A DNA stretch of 64,000 bases from Psychrobacter immobilis (lineage in GTDB: Bacteria; Pseudomonadota; Gammaproteobacteria; Pseudomonadales; Moraxellaceae): NCBI GenBank assembly GCA_904846145.1, contig CAJGZL010000001.1, forward strand, positions 124,001 to 188,000, read 5' to 3'. The notes under the pieces are model-generated. The model made no database searches. It had not been told where the DNA came from and saw only the letters and a list, made by a program, of their open reading frames with translations. The position numbers and the translations under genes are program-made. Shown one piece after another: positions 53,862 through 62,770 of this stretch (the stretch's first letter is position 1; each line of letters opens with the position of its first letter).

Positions 53862-54113
53862 CTAATACTCGACCGTCAAAGGCATCAACAGCACCCCTAT
53901 AATAATGAATGGAATACAAAGTAGCGCTTTTATAACAGGGTCTTTGCACTGCGCCCAGCGGGTGATAATAAAATACAGATTGGCGAATGGTAGGAACAAA
54001 TATAATAAACCCCATAATCCTGACTCACTAAAGGCAATGATAATCAGCTTGACGCTGTAGATAAAAGCGATAATCATGCCAATGAACAGAAAAATCATTC
54101 CTATCGTTTCCAC
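53862..54113 (-). CDS. Small membrane protein, unknown
   Basis: An 83-residue protein with about three membrane helices (residues 3-28, 33-50 and 65-80) and a short basic loop (TRWAQCKD). The pattern SGLWGLLYLFLPFANLYFIITRW is seen in many small uncharacterised bacterial membrane proteins. No function known. It starts at ATG 54113 with a usable AGGA ribosome site. Confidence 0.6.
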   Translation of the reverse strand: METIGMIFLFIGMIIAFIYSVKLIIIAFSESGLWGLLYLFLPFANLYFIITRWAQCKDPVIKALLCIPFIIIGVLLMPLTVEY

Positions 54114-54281
54114 ACAATGCTCCTAAAATAAATTTATTTAAAGTTGAAATTTTATATATTAATATTATTCTGCTCTACTTATAGCTCAATAGTATTGAAC
54201 GCCTGTCGACGTACAGTTTTTCCAACTACAAATAAAACACTTCATTCAAAACCTCTGTTTTTTACCAAATTGTTTTGACCG

Positions 54282-54482
54282 TTATAACCTTATCTCACCC
54301 TTGTAAAATGCTCGACCAAAATATAAGAAAAATGCATAAAAAAACGCGCTGCCCAATACTATATTAGCAGCGCTCACTGTTAAAGAATTTATCGCGGCAA
54401 TCACCATGACAAAAGCCGTAGGAATAATAGGTAGCGCATAGCGTAATAGTTTATGATGCCAAAAATAACCACTTAATAACAT
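54282..54482 (-). CDS. Small membrane protein with uncertain start
   Basis: From ATG 54482 it has 66 residues and about three helices. The frame stays open upstream for another 22 codons (LAGEIYTWLAFIILVGLMLL...), which encode a further good membrane helix, up to the TAA that ends the HsdR remnant at 54549. No ATG, GTG or TTG start is visible in that stretch. Either the protein starts at 54482, at a rare codon, or it has lost its start. No family recognised. Confidence 0.45.
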   Translation of the reverse strand: MLLSGYFWHHKLLRYALPIIPTAFVMVIAAINSLTVSAANIVLGSAFFYAFFLYFGRAFYKGEIRL

Positions 54483-54548
54483 CAGTCCTACTAGTATTAT
54501 GAACGCAAGCCAAGTATAAATTTCACCAGCTAATATTGAGATAACAAT

Positions 54549-54854
54549 TTACACCACCCGATGCTTCTTAGAGTTCTTCGCTTGCTCAAATATCTCTTTG
54601 TAGACCTCTTTTGAGTCCACAGGTGGATAGCACCACTCATCGAGCAATATCATCAGATCAAACTCTAGCTCCGCCTTGATGTCATCGCGCTTGTTCCAAT
54701 CCGTGTACTTAGCCTTATCGTTTACCAGCTTTTTAACTGCTTTAGCTAACTCAATGAGTTTATCCTCTGGATAGTTAAGGTTATTCTCGATGGATTTTGT
54801 AAATGAGTGCAAAGGACGAAAGTTTATGATCAATAGTAATCGGTCATCCATCAT
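54549..54854 (-). pseudogene. HsdR (type I restriction enzyme) C-terminal remnant
   Basis: A 101-codon frame. From about residue 14, LHSFTKSIENNLNYPEDKLIELAKAVKKLVN, then YTDWNKRDDIKAELEFDLMILL and YPPVDSKEVYKEIFEQAKN, resembles the last part of type I restriction R subunits, where WNKRDDIKAEL and YPPV...EVYKEIFEQAENFK are conserved. The motor and nuclease domains, about 900 residues, are missing and no hsdM or hsdS is nearby. Residues 1-13 look like unrelated read-in. It is therefore a fossil of a lost restriction system, though an independent use of the small fold cannot be excluded. Confidence 0.65.
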
Positions 54855-55056
54855 AATCCGTCACAGCACAAATGCTTGGGATTATAGCGCACATTAGCAC
54901 TTTGGATAAGAGCTATCGTTTCTCAGCTGAATCTGTATCATCACCAGTCACGCGCGACTTTATACACGCCTAGGGATATCTGCTAAAATCACTCTGCTCA
55001 AGTCGTATCGTAATTATAATCACAACCAACAACACAGGGTATAGATAGGATCTAAT

Positions 55057-56004
55057 ATGCAACTGGCCCCACTGTTTCAAAAAGTACATAAGCGCGCGCC
55101 AAGACTCGGTAAAGCCTTGTCGCTTGCCACTGCGACTGGCGTTATTTTAGGAAATAGTTTTGCAGGTAGTATCCCTGTGTGGCTGATGGGCGCAACCAAA
55201 ATAGTAACGGGCGCTGCCATAGCAGACAAAGCGGTCATAAAAATCGCCAATCATTGGATCAATAGTAATAACGCCCTAATCGATACCATACTACCGCAAA
55301 AGGACTGGCGCATTAGCTTGCCTGATGATGTGCATATCAATGGCAAATATCTATTGATTAGCAATCATCAATCGTGGGTCGATACTAGTGTGGTGCAGTA
55401 TATCAGCCAAGATCGGCTGCCGTTAACGCGGTTTTTTACTAAGTTTGAGCTGATCTATATCCCTATCGTCGGGCAGACCTTTTACTTTTTAGACTTTCCC
55501 ATGATGCGTCGCCACTCCAAAAAGAAAATCGCCAAAAACCCAGCATTAAAAGGTCAAGACATCATCGAGGCCAAACGTGCCTGCGCCCTACTTAAAGGCA
55601 AACCTTTTACTTTGCTTAACTATCTAGAAGGCACGCGCTTTACTAGAGCTAAGCGCGATAAACAGCGCTCGCCCTATAACCATCTGCTCAAACCACGCGC
55701 AGGCGGCTTAGCACTGGCAATTAGTGCTCTAGGAGCAGATATCGACGGTATCTTGGATATGACTATTGTCTATCCTGATGGCATCCCGAATTATGGCGAT
55801 CTATGGCAAGGTAACATCCAGCGCTTGGGTGTTGATGTGCGTTATATAAAAATACCTGACGGCTTATCGAGCGCGGTGCAAAACGGTGGTTATGAAAATG
55901 ATGAGGCGGTAAAGACGCAGATGTTCGACTGGGTCGCGCAGCTATGGCAAGATAAAGATGCGCGTATTGATGAGATGATGGCTGGGTTTGAAGACGAGTC
56001 GTAG
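55057..56004 (+). CDS. PlsC-like 1-acylglycerol-3-phosphate acyltransferase (YihG type)
   Basis: A 315-residue membrane-associated acyltransferase of phospholipid synthesis. An N-terminal hydrophobic segment (LATATGVILGNSFAGSIPVWLMGA) anchors it. Motif I is SNHQSWVDT (HxxxxD variant NHQSWVD), motif II is FFTKFELIYIPIVG, and EGTRFT is motif III. The overall pattern is that of E. coli YihG. ATG 55057 has a tagga ribosome site. It stands alone, followed by a REP-like palindrome and a terminator. Confidence 0.88.
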   Translation: MQLAPLFQKVHKRAPRLGKALSLATATGVILGNSFAGSIPVWLMGATKIVTGAAIADKAVIKIANHWINSNNALIDTILPQKDWRISLPDDVHINGKYLLISNHQSWVDTSVVQYISQDRLPLTRFFTKFELIYIPIVGQTFYFLDFPMMRRHSKKKIAKNPALKGQDIIEAKRACALLKGKPFTLLNYLEGTRFTRAKRDKQRSPYNHLLKPRAGGLALAISALGADIDGILDMTIVYPDGIPNYGDLWQGNIQRLGVDVRYIKIPDGLSSAVQNGGYENDEAVKTQMFDWVAQLWQDKDARIDEMMAGFEDES

Positions 56005-56039
56005 GATGTTTTTCATTACACCTTTTAACTTTGAATTCT

Positions 56040-56060
56040 GGTGCGTGGAACGCACCCTAC
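56040..56060. repeat. REP-like palindrome (copy 1)
   Basis: ggtgcgt-gga-acgcacc followed by ctac. A similar unit lies at 58435-58455. Repeats of this kind are dispersed in many Moraxellaceae genomes. Confidence 0.55.
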
Positions 56061-56086
56061 AAAAAACTAAGCTATCTGATAAAAGC

Positions 56087-56123
56087 AAACCCCCTTACCT
56101 GAATACAAATAAGGGGGTTTATT
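56087..56123. terminator. Bidirectional terminator
   Basis: An 11-bp stem (aaaccccctta at 56087-56097 with taagggggttt at 56110-56120), 12-nt loop, with A and T runs. Shared by the acyltransferase gene and the convergent CoA-transferase gene. Confidence 0.85.
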
Positions 56124-56144
56124 TACTTTTTTAATCAGCAAAGC

Positions 56145-57668
56145 TTATTTAATACGCATATCGCCTGTTTCTACAAAACGCTGATGCCATGATAAGGCTT
56201 CATTTAATATATGCGGCGTATGTAGTGAGCCTGCTTTTTCAGCGCGCGCATAGTAATCTTGTAGCATTGGGCGATAGTCTGGATGTGAGCAGTTATCGAT
56301 GATCAGCTTGGCGCGTTGACGCGGTGACTTACCACGCAAGTCAGCAAAGCCTTGCTCAGTGACAATGAACATAACGTCATGCTCAGTATGGTCATGATGC
56401 GATACCATAGGAACGATAGAAGAAATCGCACCGTCTTTAGCAGTCGATGGACTCACAAAGAATGAGAAATGCGCGTTACGGGTAAAGTCACCTGAACCAC
56501 CGATACCATTCATCATCTTGGTACCCATGATATGGGTTGAGTTGACGTTGCCATAGATGTCGGCTTCGATCATCGCATTCATAGCGATAATGCCTAAACG
56601 ACGAATCACCTCTGGATGGTTGGTATACTCTTGTGGACGCAGAATCAGCTTATTACGCAAAAACTCAATATTGTCATTGAAGCGCTGCAAGGCATCAGGG
56701 CTGAATGATAATGCCGTTGCTGATGCTGAGATCATCTTACCGCTTAATACTAGATCTAGCATACCGTCTTGCAATACTTCGGTATAGCCCATCAAGTCAT
56801 CGAATGGGCTGTCTTGTAGACCCATTAGTACCGCGTTGGCTACGTTACCCACACCAGACTGTAATGGTAGTAGATTCTTTGGCAGACGGCCTTGTTTGAC
56901 TTCATAATCCAAGAAGTCGATGATCTGTGAGGCGATGGTTTTAGACTTCTCATCTGGATCCGCAAATTTACTGTTGCGATCAGGCGCGTCTGTCATCACG
57001 ATACCGATAATCTTATCAGGATCACACTCTAGATATGGCGTGCCGATACGATTGGCTGGCGCGACAATAGGAATAGGCTGGCGATGTGGTGGCTCACCGA
57101 TATCTGCTGGGATATCGTGCATGTTCTCGAGCATCATGTTTTGACGGACGTTAACTTCGATGATGACTTTTTTGGCAGTTTTGAGCCATTGATTATTCGT
57201 ACCGATACCCATAGAAGGGATGATTTTACCTTCTGGTGTGATAGCGGTCGCTTCGATCAAAGCGATGTCCATATCACCATAAAAACCAAATCTTACTTGC
57301 TGCTCAAAATGCGATAAATGCATATCAACATAATGGGTGTTACCTGCGTTGATACCGTTACGCAGCGCAGGATCTGACTGGAACGGTGCGCGAAAGTTGA
57401 TACAGTTGGCCTCTGCCAATACGCCATCACAATCATGAGCGGTCGATGCGCCAGTGAGCATACCAATGCCGAACTCTTCACCGCGAGCGTGGGCTTCTTT
57501 AGCGATGTTAGCGATAGCCGTCGGGACAAACTTTGGATAGCCTGCACCAGTAAAGCCTGCAATACCTAGCGTCATACCGTTTTTTACAAATGAGGCCGCT
57601 TGCTCGGCTGACATAATCTTGTTACGTAAGCCTTCGTGTTGTACGCGATCTTCGTGATTCGTTGACAT
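56145..57668 (-). CDS. Acetyl-CoA hydrolase / succinyl-CoA:acetate CoA-transferase (Ach1/AarC family)
   Basis: A 507-residue cytosolic enzyme that moves CoA between acetate and succinyl-CoA, or hydrolyses acetyl-CoA. The N-terminal half has KNGMTLGIAGFTGAGYPK; the central part has LPLQSGVGNVANAVLMGL; the C-terminal half has MMNGIGGSGDFTRNAHFSFFVSPS (the oxyanion/CoA region) and VTEQGFADLRGKSPRQRA. The length (about 505) and motifs match AarC-type enzymes, which replace succinyl-CoA synthetase in some acetate users. The start has a ribosome site (AGGAAA, 6 bp). Confidence 0.92.
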   Translation of the reverse strand: MSTNHEDRVQHEGLRNKIMSAEQAASFVKNGMTLGIAGFTGAGYPKFVPTAIANIAKEAHARGEEFGIGMLTGASTAHDCDGVLAEANCINFRAPFQSDPALRNGINAGNTHYVDMHLSHFEQQVRFGFYGDMDIALIEATAITPEGKIIPSMGIGTNNQWLKTAKKVIIEVNVRQNMMLENMHDIPADIGEPPHRQPIPIVAPANRIGTPYLECDPDKIIGIVMTDAPDRNSKFADPDEKSKTIASQIIDFLDYEVKQGRLPKNLLPLQSGVGNVANAVLMGLQDSPFDDLMGYTEVLQDGMLDLVLSGKMISASATALSFSPDALQRFNDNIEFLRNKLILRPQEYTNHPEVIRRLGIIAMNAMIEADIYGNVNSTHIMGTKMMNGIGGSGDFTRNAHFSFFVSPSTAKDGAISSIVPMVSHHDHTEHDVMFIVTEQGFADLRGKSPRQRAKLIIDNCSHPDYRPMLQDYYARAEKAGSLHTPHILNEALSWHQRFVETGDMRIK

Positions 57669-57836
57669 ATTATTTCCTAGTGACTTCCCTGTTAAAATAA
57701 AACCTCAATGACCTGTTAATGGCTATGAGAAAAAGTATTAACAAACTCATGAACGCAAGTTCGTTTGATTTTCATTGCAGTATATTAAACAACTTCACAA
57801 CAAAATGCGAGTAGATTAACCCTAATATTATAATGG

Positions 57837-58298
57837 TTATTTAATTTTATCGATTTTTGGGGTATCCGTTTCGATTGATTCTCCTACCAAACTTGCCAGC
57901 ATCTCATCAATCTCTACCTTAAACTCACGATCCTCAATCTTGTTAGCGCTGACTTTAGCGTTTTGCAAACTCGTGATCGCCGCGTCTTTTTGACCCATCT
58001 CAAGCTGTAATACTGCCATAGAAAACGCAATCGATGATAAATGATCTTTTGAGTTAATCGCTGTCGCTTTACCTAAAGCTTTTTCGTATTTGACCAGTGC
58101 TTCATCCATATCTGCGGTAAAATCCGCTAGCGTCTCCCACTGCTCAGGGTGATCTTTATCAGTATTTTCATTATCTATGCATAACGCTTGCAGATCCTCG
58201 TAAAATTTATCAAAGGCCACTTGGTCGCCTATTCGATCGGCTTCTAGTAGCTCTTCTGCCAATTTATAAATAGTTTTATATATCTTAGTGTTAATCAT
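57837..58298 (-). CDS. Helical (TPR-like) protein, unknown function
   Basis: A 153-residue soluble acidic protein. The segment MDEALVKYEKALGKATAINSKDHLSSIAFSMAVLQLEMGQKDAAITSLQNAKVSA resembles two TPR-type helical hairpins. ATG 58298 has a good aaaggaagg ribosome site. It lies alone between the CoA-transferase and the cob operon with long flanks. No function known. Confidence 0.65.
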   Translation of the reverse strand: MINTKIYKTIYKLAEELLEADRIGDQVAFDKFYEDLQALCIDNENTDKDHPEQWETLADFTADMDEALVKYEKALGKATAINSKDHLSSIAFSMAVLQLEMGQKDAAITSLQNAKVSANKIEDREFKVEIDEMLASLVGESIETDTPKIDKIK

Positions 58299-58434
58299 AA
58301 ACCTTCCTTTTTTAAAATATTATTTGAGCCAAATAGAGTGCATTTTATAAGCCCAATCACGCCGAATTTAAAGTTTTATAAATATTAGAATCTGTTGAAC
58401 AGCATTGATTTATAGCATACGTAATTTAGATATC

Positions 58435-58455
58435 GGTGCATAGAATACACCCTAC
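58435..58455. repeat. REP-like palindrome (copy 2)
   Basis: ggtgcat-aga-atacacc followed by ctac, one mismatch in the stem. The spacing and flanking ctac are the same as in the unit at 56040-56060. Confidence 0.5.
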
Positions 58456-58476
58456 ATTATATTAGTTTTATGCAAT

Positions 58477-59061
58477 CTATCTAAACGATTTTGATAATTC
58501 CTTTGGTAATTCCCCTGACAAATCAAAGACACTTAACTCATTATAAGCGACTGCCCTTGGCCAATCGATAGCTAAACTCGGTACCTCTTGCCCATTAGTG
58601 ATCATCTTAGCCGCATTAATCCAGCCTGCATGACCGACGGCTAGTATAGCGCTATTCTCTGATGCTCGCGCCTTCAACCACTCCTCAACCCGATTAAATA
58701 ACTGCTGCAACATCTCACCATTGTCAGGGGCAAAAGTCGCAAAACTCTCGCACCAATCGTCAATCTCTCGCTTCGGTATTTGCGTCCAATACAGGCCATC
58801 CCACGCGCCAAAATTTAGCTCAGATAGCTCAGTGGCGATATGACAGGTAAAACCTCGTTTTTGTAAAAGTTGCCCAACCTTTTGTGAGCGCTGTAGCGGA
58901 CTGACCCAAATCACTTTGGGCAACTGATTCATACGGACGAAGCGCTGAATCTGATTAGCAAGGCGTTTGAGCTTACGCGTATCGACAGCCATATCGGTCT
59001 GCCCAAGACAAATGCCCTGAGCTGCCAGTGGCTTGGGATGTCGCCAAATATACAAGGTCAT
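58477..59061 (-). CDS. cobC: Histidine phosphatase, probable alpha-ribazole phosphatase
   Basis: A 194-residue phosphoglycerate-mutase-like phosphatase. It opens LYIWRHPKPLAAQGICLGQTDMA, with RHP in place of the more usual RHG/RHT, and has SPLQRSQKVGQLL, ELNFGAWDGLYWTQI and VGHAGWINA with the second His. These are the steps of the CobC fold. It is the third gene after cobT and cobS, so dephosphorylation of alpha-ribazole phosphate is the probable role. The family is certain; the substrate is inferred from context. Confidence 0.85.
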   Translation of the reverse strand: MTLYIWRHPKPLAAQGICLGQTDMAVDTRKLKRLANQIQRFVRMNQLPKVIWVSPLQRSQKVGQLLQKRGFTCHIATELSELNFGAWDGLYWTQIPKREIDDWCESFATFAPDNGEMLQQLFNRVEEWLKARASENSAILAVGHAGWINAAKMITNGQEVPSLAIDWPRAVAYNELSVFDLSGELPKELSKSFR

Positions 59062-59079
59062 GGTCAGCCTTAAACTTTT

Positions 59080-59892
59080 CTAAAAAGGTAGCGTTACTGC
59101 AAGCCCTGCATAAATAGCCACTTCGCTAAGCTGCTGTGTCGCACCCAATCCATCCCCAGTATAGCCGCCTAAGCGCCTACGTAATAAGCGCCGCATATAG
59201 TCTGTAGCGATAAGGGCTAGCATAATCGCTAATAATACTTGCCAAATACTGATCAGCTGGATAATCTGAGGGAATAGGGCTAGCACTAGAATAATAGCCA
59301 ATATGACCCAACCACTAGCAAATAATGCTTGTTGCGGCGTTAGCTGCTGCGCCATAGGTTTGGCCTTGGCATGTTCCAGCTCGCCGCCATAAGGTAGTAG
59401 CGCTATCAGACTGATACATAAAAGCCGCGAGGCACTATGAGCGATAATTAATGCCGCTATCGCTACCAGCACAGGCATAGTAGCGAGTAGGGTTATCTTT
59501 AACAGTAGCGCTGAAGCCAAGCCCAAAACCCCGTAAGTCCCTAACCGCGAGTCCTTCATAATCTCCAAAGTACGCGCACGAGTCAGACCACCGCCGAGAC
59601 CATCGCAAGTATCGGCAAGACCATCTTCATGAAACGCACCGGTTAACTTAATACTAAAGACCGTACTGGCAACCGCAGCCACTAACGGACTAAGCAGCAA
59701 GCTTGCCAGCCAAAATACCATTGCGCATAGCACGCCGACCAATAACCCAACCGCTGGAAAGTGCCGACTACTCTGATGCAGCCACTGCGGATCATAATGG
59801 TTAAATGAGGGCACGGGTATGCGTGTCAAAAACTGAATAGCGACTAGTACCAAGCGAGCTTCATAGTGTATACGCTTAAACAACGCTGACAT
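59080..59892 (-). CDS. cobS: Adenosylcobinamide-GDP ribazoletransferase (cobalamin synthase)
   Basis: A 270-residue inner-membrane enzyme that joins adenosylcobinamide-GDP and alpha-ribazole, the final step of cobalamin assembly. The opening has FLTRIPVPSFNHYDPQWLHQSSRHFPAVGLLVG, then FHEDGLADTCDGLGGGLTRARTLEIMKDSRLGTYG, the acidic, Mg-binding family signature, with several hydrophobic helices and GYTGDGLGATQQLSE near the end. Its ATG overlaps the cobT stop by one base (TAATG), so the two are coupled. Confidence 0.95.
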   Translation of the reverse strand: MSALFKRIHYEARLVLVAIQFLTRIPVPSFNHYDPQWLHQSSRHFPAVGLLVGVLCAMVFWLASLLLSPLVAAVASTVFSIKLTGAFHEDGLADTCDGLGGGLTRARTLEIMKDSRLGTYGVLGLASALLLKITLLATMPVLVAIAALIIAHSASRLLCISLIALLPYGGELEHAKAKPMAQQLTPQQALFASGWVILAIILVLALFPQIIQLISIWQVLLAIMLALIATDYMRRLLRRRLGGYTGDGLGATQQLSEVAIYAGLAVTLPF

Positions 59893-60962
59893 TAGTTGTT
59901 TTTCTCGCTACTGTTTTTCTCACTGACGCCTGCATCACTAAAGCTTGCCATCTCATTGATAATGGCACAAGCCGATTGTAATAGTGGATAAGCTAATACC
60001 GCGCCGCTACCCTCGCCTAAGCGCATTTGCATATCGAGTAATGGCTCAGCGCCTAGTAATTTGAGCAATTGCGCGTGTCCTAGCTCGACCGAATGGTGCG
60101 CAAATACGGCATATTGCAAAACGCCTGGCGCAAGACGTTCCGCGACCAATAGCGCTACGCTGGCGATAAAGCCATCGATCAATAACACACGCCTATCGCT
60201 AGCCGCTTGTATTAAAGCACCTGCCATCATGGCAATTTCCAGACCACCCAGTGCCACCAATGTTTCTGTAGGTGATTTTGCCTCACTATGACGCTGTAAT
60301 ACTTGCGTCAAAATAAGCTCTTTATGCTGCATTCCTGCATCATCTAGACCCGTACCACGTCCGATACACTCAGCGATAGGCAAATTGCCAAGCCTAGCCA
60401 GTAGCAAGCTTGCCGCTGAGGTATTGCCAATGCCCATTTCACCGACGATTAACAAATTACCTGTTAATGTTTTGGCCACCTCTATACCGTTATTTAAAGC
60501 AAGCTGACATTCTGCATTCGTCATCGCAGGCTCGCTTAGCGCATCACGACTACCCATGCGCACTTTATAGTCGAGCAATTGCGTAAGATCGATATTAAAG
60601 CTTGCAAAGTCTACCGCTACCCCAGCATCGACTACTTTTAGCTCGATATTATGCTGACGCGCTAAGACATTAATAGCCGCACCACCTGTCAAAAAGTTCA
60701 CTACCATTTGCGCGGTCACACTGCTTGGATACGCGGATGTACCGTGTTTGGTCAAGCCGTGATCTGCGGCGAACACGCGGATTTGTGGCTGATCAATGTT
60801 CGGTGTCATCACTCCTTGAATCATGCCGATTTGTATAGCCAAAGTCTCTAATCGCCCAAGCGATCCTTGTGGCTTAGTTTTATTATCTAAGATCTGTTGT
60901 AGCTGCTGCTGTAATGGCTCATTAGCCAATTTAATAATCTTGGGGGCAATAAAAGTAGACAA
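59892..60962 (-). CDS. cobT: Nicotinate-nucleotide:dimethylbenzimidazole phosphoribosyltransferase
   Basis: A 356-residue enzyme that makes alpha-ribazole phosphate from the lower-ligand base. It has KTKPQGSLGRLETLA, VFAADHGLTKHGTSAYPSSVTAQMVVNFLTGGAAINVLA (the family's DHG...G.S.YP motif), EMGIGNTSAASLLLARL, and AHHSVELGHAQLLKLLG with the catalytic region and GEGSGAVLAYPLLQSA. A short acidic tail (SEKNSSEKNN) is added. It is the first gene of the cobT-cobS-cobC set. No cobalamin riboswitch was seen in the 100 bp upstream. Confidence 0.96.
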   Translation of the reverse strand: MSTFIAPKIIKLANEPLQQQLQQILDNKTKPQGSLGRLETLAIQIGMIQGVMTPNIDQPQIRVFAADHGLTKHGTSAYPSSVTAQMVVNFLTGGAAINVLARQHNIELKVVDAGVAVDFASFNIDLTQLLDYKVRMGSRDALSEPAMTNAECQLALNNGIEVAKTLTGNLLIVGEMGIGNTSAASLLLARLGNLPIAECIGRGTGLDDAGMQHKELILTQVLQRHSEAKSPTETLVALGGLEIAMMAGALIQAASDRRVLLIDGFIASVALLVAERLAPGVLQYAVFAHHSVELGHAQLLKLLGAEPLLDMQMRLGEGSGAVLAYPLLQSACAIINEMASFSDAGVSEKNSSEKNN

Positions 60963-61092
60963 AGGATTATCCCAATAATAAACAAATGGTATAGATCAAA
61001 AAAGCGCGAGCTATGGTAGCAGATTATACCGATTTTAATGCTATGATTGATAAACTTAAGCCTTGAAAACTAACCTAACAATAGAGTCATTT

Positions 61093-62247
61093 ATGAAAAT
61101 TCTAATCGCTCCTGACTCCTTTAAAGAAAGCCTAAACGCCCTTGAGGTATGCCGCGCTATAAAGTCAGGGTTTACTCAAGTATTCCCTGACGCTAATTAT
61201 ACTTTATTACCCATGGCGGACGGCGGCGAAGGCACCTCTGCTGTCTTATCCTATGCGCTTGGTGGACGCTGGAAAGAAGTACGCGTTCATGACCCCATGA
61301 TGCAACCCATCATAGCAAAGTATTTACTATTACCTGATGCTACGGCAGTGATAGAAATCGCTCAAGCTTGCGGTTTGCATCTGCTAACTGTCAATGAGAG
61401 AAACCCTTTGAGCACTAGCAGCTTCGGGGTCGGTGAGATGATTGCAGATGCGCTAGATGAAGGCGCTAAACGCATTATCATCGGTCTTGGCGGCAGTAGC
61501 ACTAACGATGCAGGTTTAGGCATGCTTATGGCACTAGGTATCATGTTCTATGATTACGATGGTGACTCTTTAGCACAAGGCGGATTGCAACTTGCTCGCC
61601 TGCAACATATAGACGAGAGAAAATTTAATCCAAAGGTTTTAGACACGGTTTTTACAGTCGCCTGTGACGTGACTAATCCATTATGCGGCGAATTGGGTGC
61701 CAGCGCTATTTTTGGCCCGCAAAAAGGGGCAAATCCTGAACAAGTTGTGATGCTTGATAATGCTTTAAATAACTTTGCTATCGTTTGTAATCAGCACTTC
61801 AATAATGACAAAGACTATCAAAATATAGCAGGCGCGGGAGCAGCAGGCGGGCTTGGTTTTGCTTTAATGAGCTTTTGCAATGCACAATTGCAGTCCGGCT
61901 TTGACACTGTCGCTAATGCGGTCAATCTAGCTGAGCATATTGCCGATGCAGACCTAGTCATTACAGGCGAAGGCAAGCTTGATGCACAAACGGCTATGGG
62001 TAAAGTCGCCAGCGGTGTCAGTCAACTGGCAAAAACGAATAATAAACCTGTTATCGCAATCTGTGGCAGTGTAGATGGTCTAGGACTGAATGATCTAGAT
62101 CTAAAAAACAACAGTCAGTTCGATGTAGTAATGCCGAGCATTCAAAAGCTAGATGCTTTAGAAAACATCTTAAATAATGCTTATAGTAATATCGAAACTA
62201 CGGCTAAAAATATTGCCGCGACTATTCGTTTAGGGCAGCAGCTTTAA
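61093..62247 (+). CDS. Glycerate kinase
   Basis: A 384-residue enzyme that phosphorylates glycerate (GlxK/GarK family). ATG 61093 gives MKILIAPDSFKESLNALEVC, the family's exact opening; an upstream TTG 30 bp before is not needed. PMADGGEGTSAVL, GVGEMIADALDEGAKRIIIGLGGSSTNDAGLGML, GPQKGANPEQV, GAGAAGGLGFALM and VITGEGKLDAQTAMGKV follow. It is divergent from cobT with a 130-bp gap and ends in a terminator. Confidence 0.94.
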   Translation: MKILIAPDSFKESLNALEVCRAIKSGFTQVFPDANYTLLPMADGGEGTSAVLSYALGGRWKEVRVHDPMMQPIIAKYLLLPDATAVIEIAQACGLHLLTVNERNPLSTSSFGVGEMIADALDEGAKRIIIGLGGSSTNDAGLGMLMALGIMFYDYDGDSLAQGGLQLARLQHIDERKFNPKVLDTVFTVACDVTNPLCGELGASAIFGPQKGANPEQVVMLDNALNNFAIVCNQHFNNDKDYQNIAGAGAAGGLGFALMSFCNAQLQSGFDTVANAVNLAEHIADADLVITGEGKLDAQTAMGKVASGVSQLAKTNNKPVIAICGSVDGLGLNDLDLKNNSQFDVVMPSIQKLDALENILNNAYSNIETTAKNIAATIRLGQQL

Positions 62248-62304
62248 AGGCTGATAGTTAATTTAGGAGTAATTACTTATGATGAGCCTGTAAAACGTCA
62301 AGGC

Positions 62305-62342
62305 AAAAAAAGGACACCATATTACTATGATGTCCTTTTTAT
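62305..62342. terminator. Bidirectional terminator
   Basis: aaaaaggaca (62307-62316) pairs with tgtccttttt (62331-62340), with A and T runs on both sides. It lies between the glycerate kinase and the convergent ridA-like gene. Confidence 0.8.
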
Positions 62343-62403
62343 TTTACACTACTAAAACTATGCCATTAAAATAAGCAATCAAACCTACTTAATTAAACTT
62401 AAG

Positions 62404-62745
62404 CTATTCCGCTGCGATAACCGTCACTTCTACCAACAGCTCAGGACGCGCCAGCGCTGACTCGCCGCAAGCGCGTGCAGGTGGCTGTACGCCTTCAAAC
62501 CACTTATCCCACACTTCATTCATCGCGGCAAAGTCTGACATACTCTTAATCCAAACCGTAGCCGATAGCATCTTCGATTTATCGCTGCCAACTTCGTTCA
62601 ATAGACTCTCTACTTTTTCAAGACAAGTGAGCGTTTGTGCTTTGATATCATCTTCTGCATTACCCACTTGACCACATAAATAAATGGTCTGATTGTGAAT
62701 GACCGTTCTACTCATACGCTGAGTGCTATGTAACTTTTTAATCAT
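62404..62745 (-). CDS. RidA-family (YjgF/YER057c/UK114) imine deaminase
   Basis: A 113-residue trimeric-type protein. RTVIHNQTIYLCGQVGNAEDDIKAQTLTCLEKVESLL and PARACGESALARPELLVEVTVIA contain the family's conserved Arg and Glu positions. Members hydrolyse reactive imines or enamines. It follows the dadA-like oxidase on the same strand with an 82-bp gap that holds a hairpin element. D-amino acid oxidation makes imines, so the pair makes sense functionally. Confidence 0.9.
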   Translation of the reverse strand: MIKKLHSTQRMSRTVIHNQTIYLCGQVGNAEDDIKAQTLTCLEKVESLLNEVGSDKSKMLSATVWIKSMSDFAAMNEVWDKWFEGVQPPARACGESALARPELLVEVTVIAAE

Positions 62746-62770
62746 AATGTATCCTAATTATATTGTTTAT

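Noticed and set aside
53782..54015. 77-codon ORF overlapping the small membrane protein at 53862-54113
   Set aside because: The other frame has a clear membrane-protein pattern and a better ribosome site; both are unlikely to be coding.
58386..58412. tctgttgaacagcatt near the cob operon, resembling a MITE-like end
   Set aside because: Only 11 bases in a row match and the motif is itself partly palindromic; not enough for a call.
60963..61092. Cobalamin riboswitch upstream of cobT
   Set aside because: No B12-box-like sequence or room for the aptamer in the short gap.
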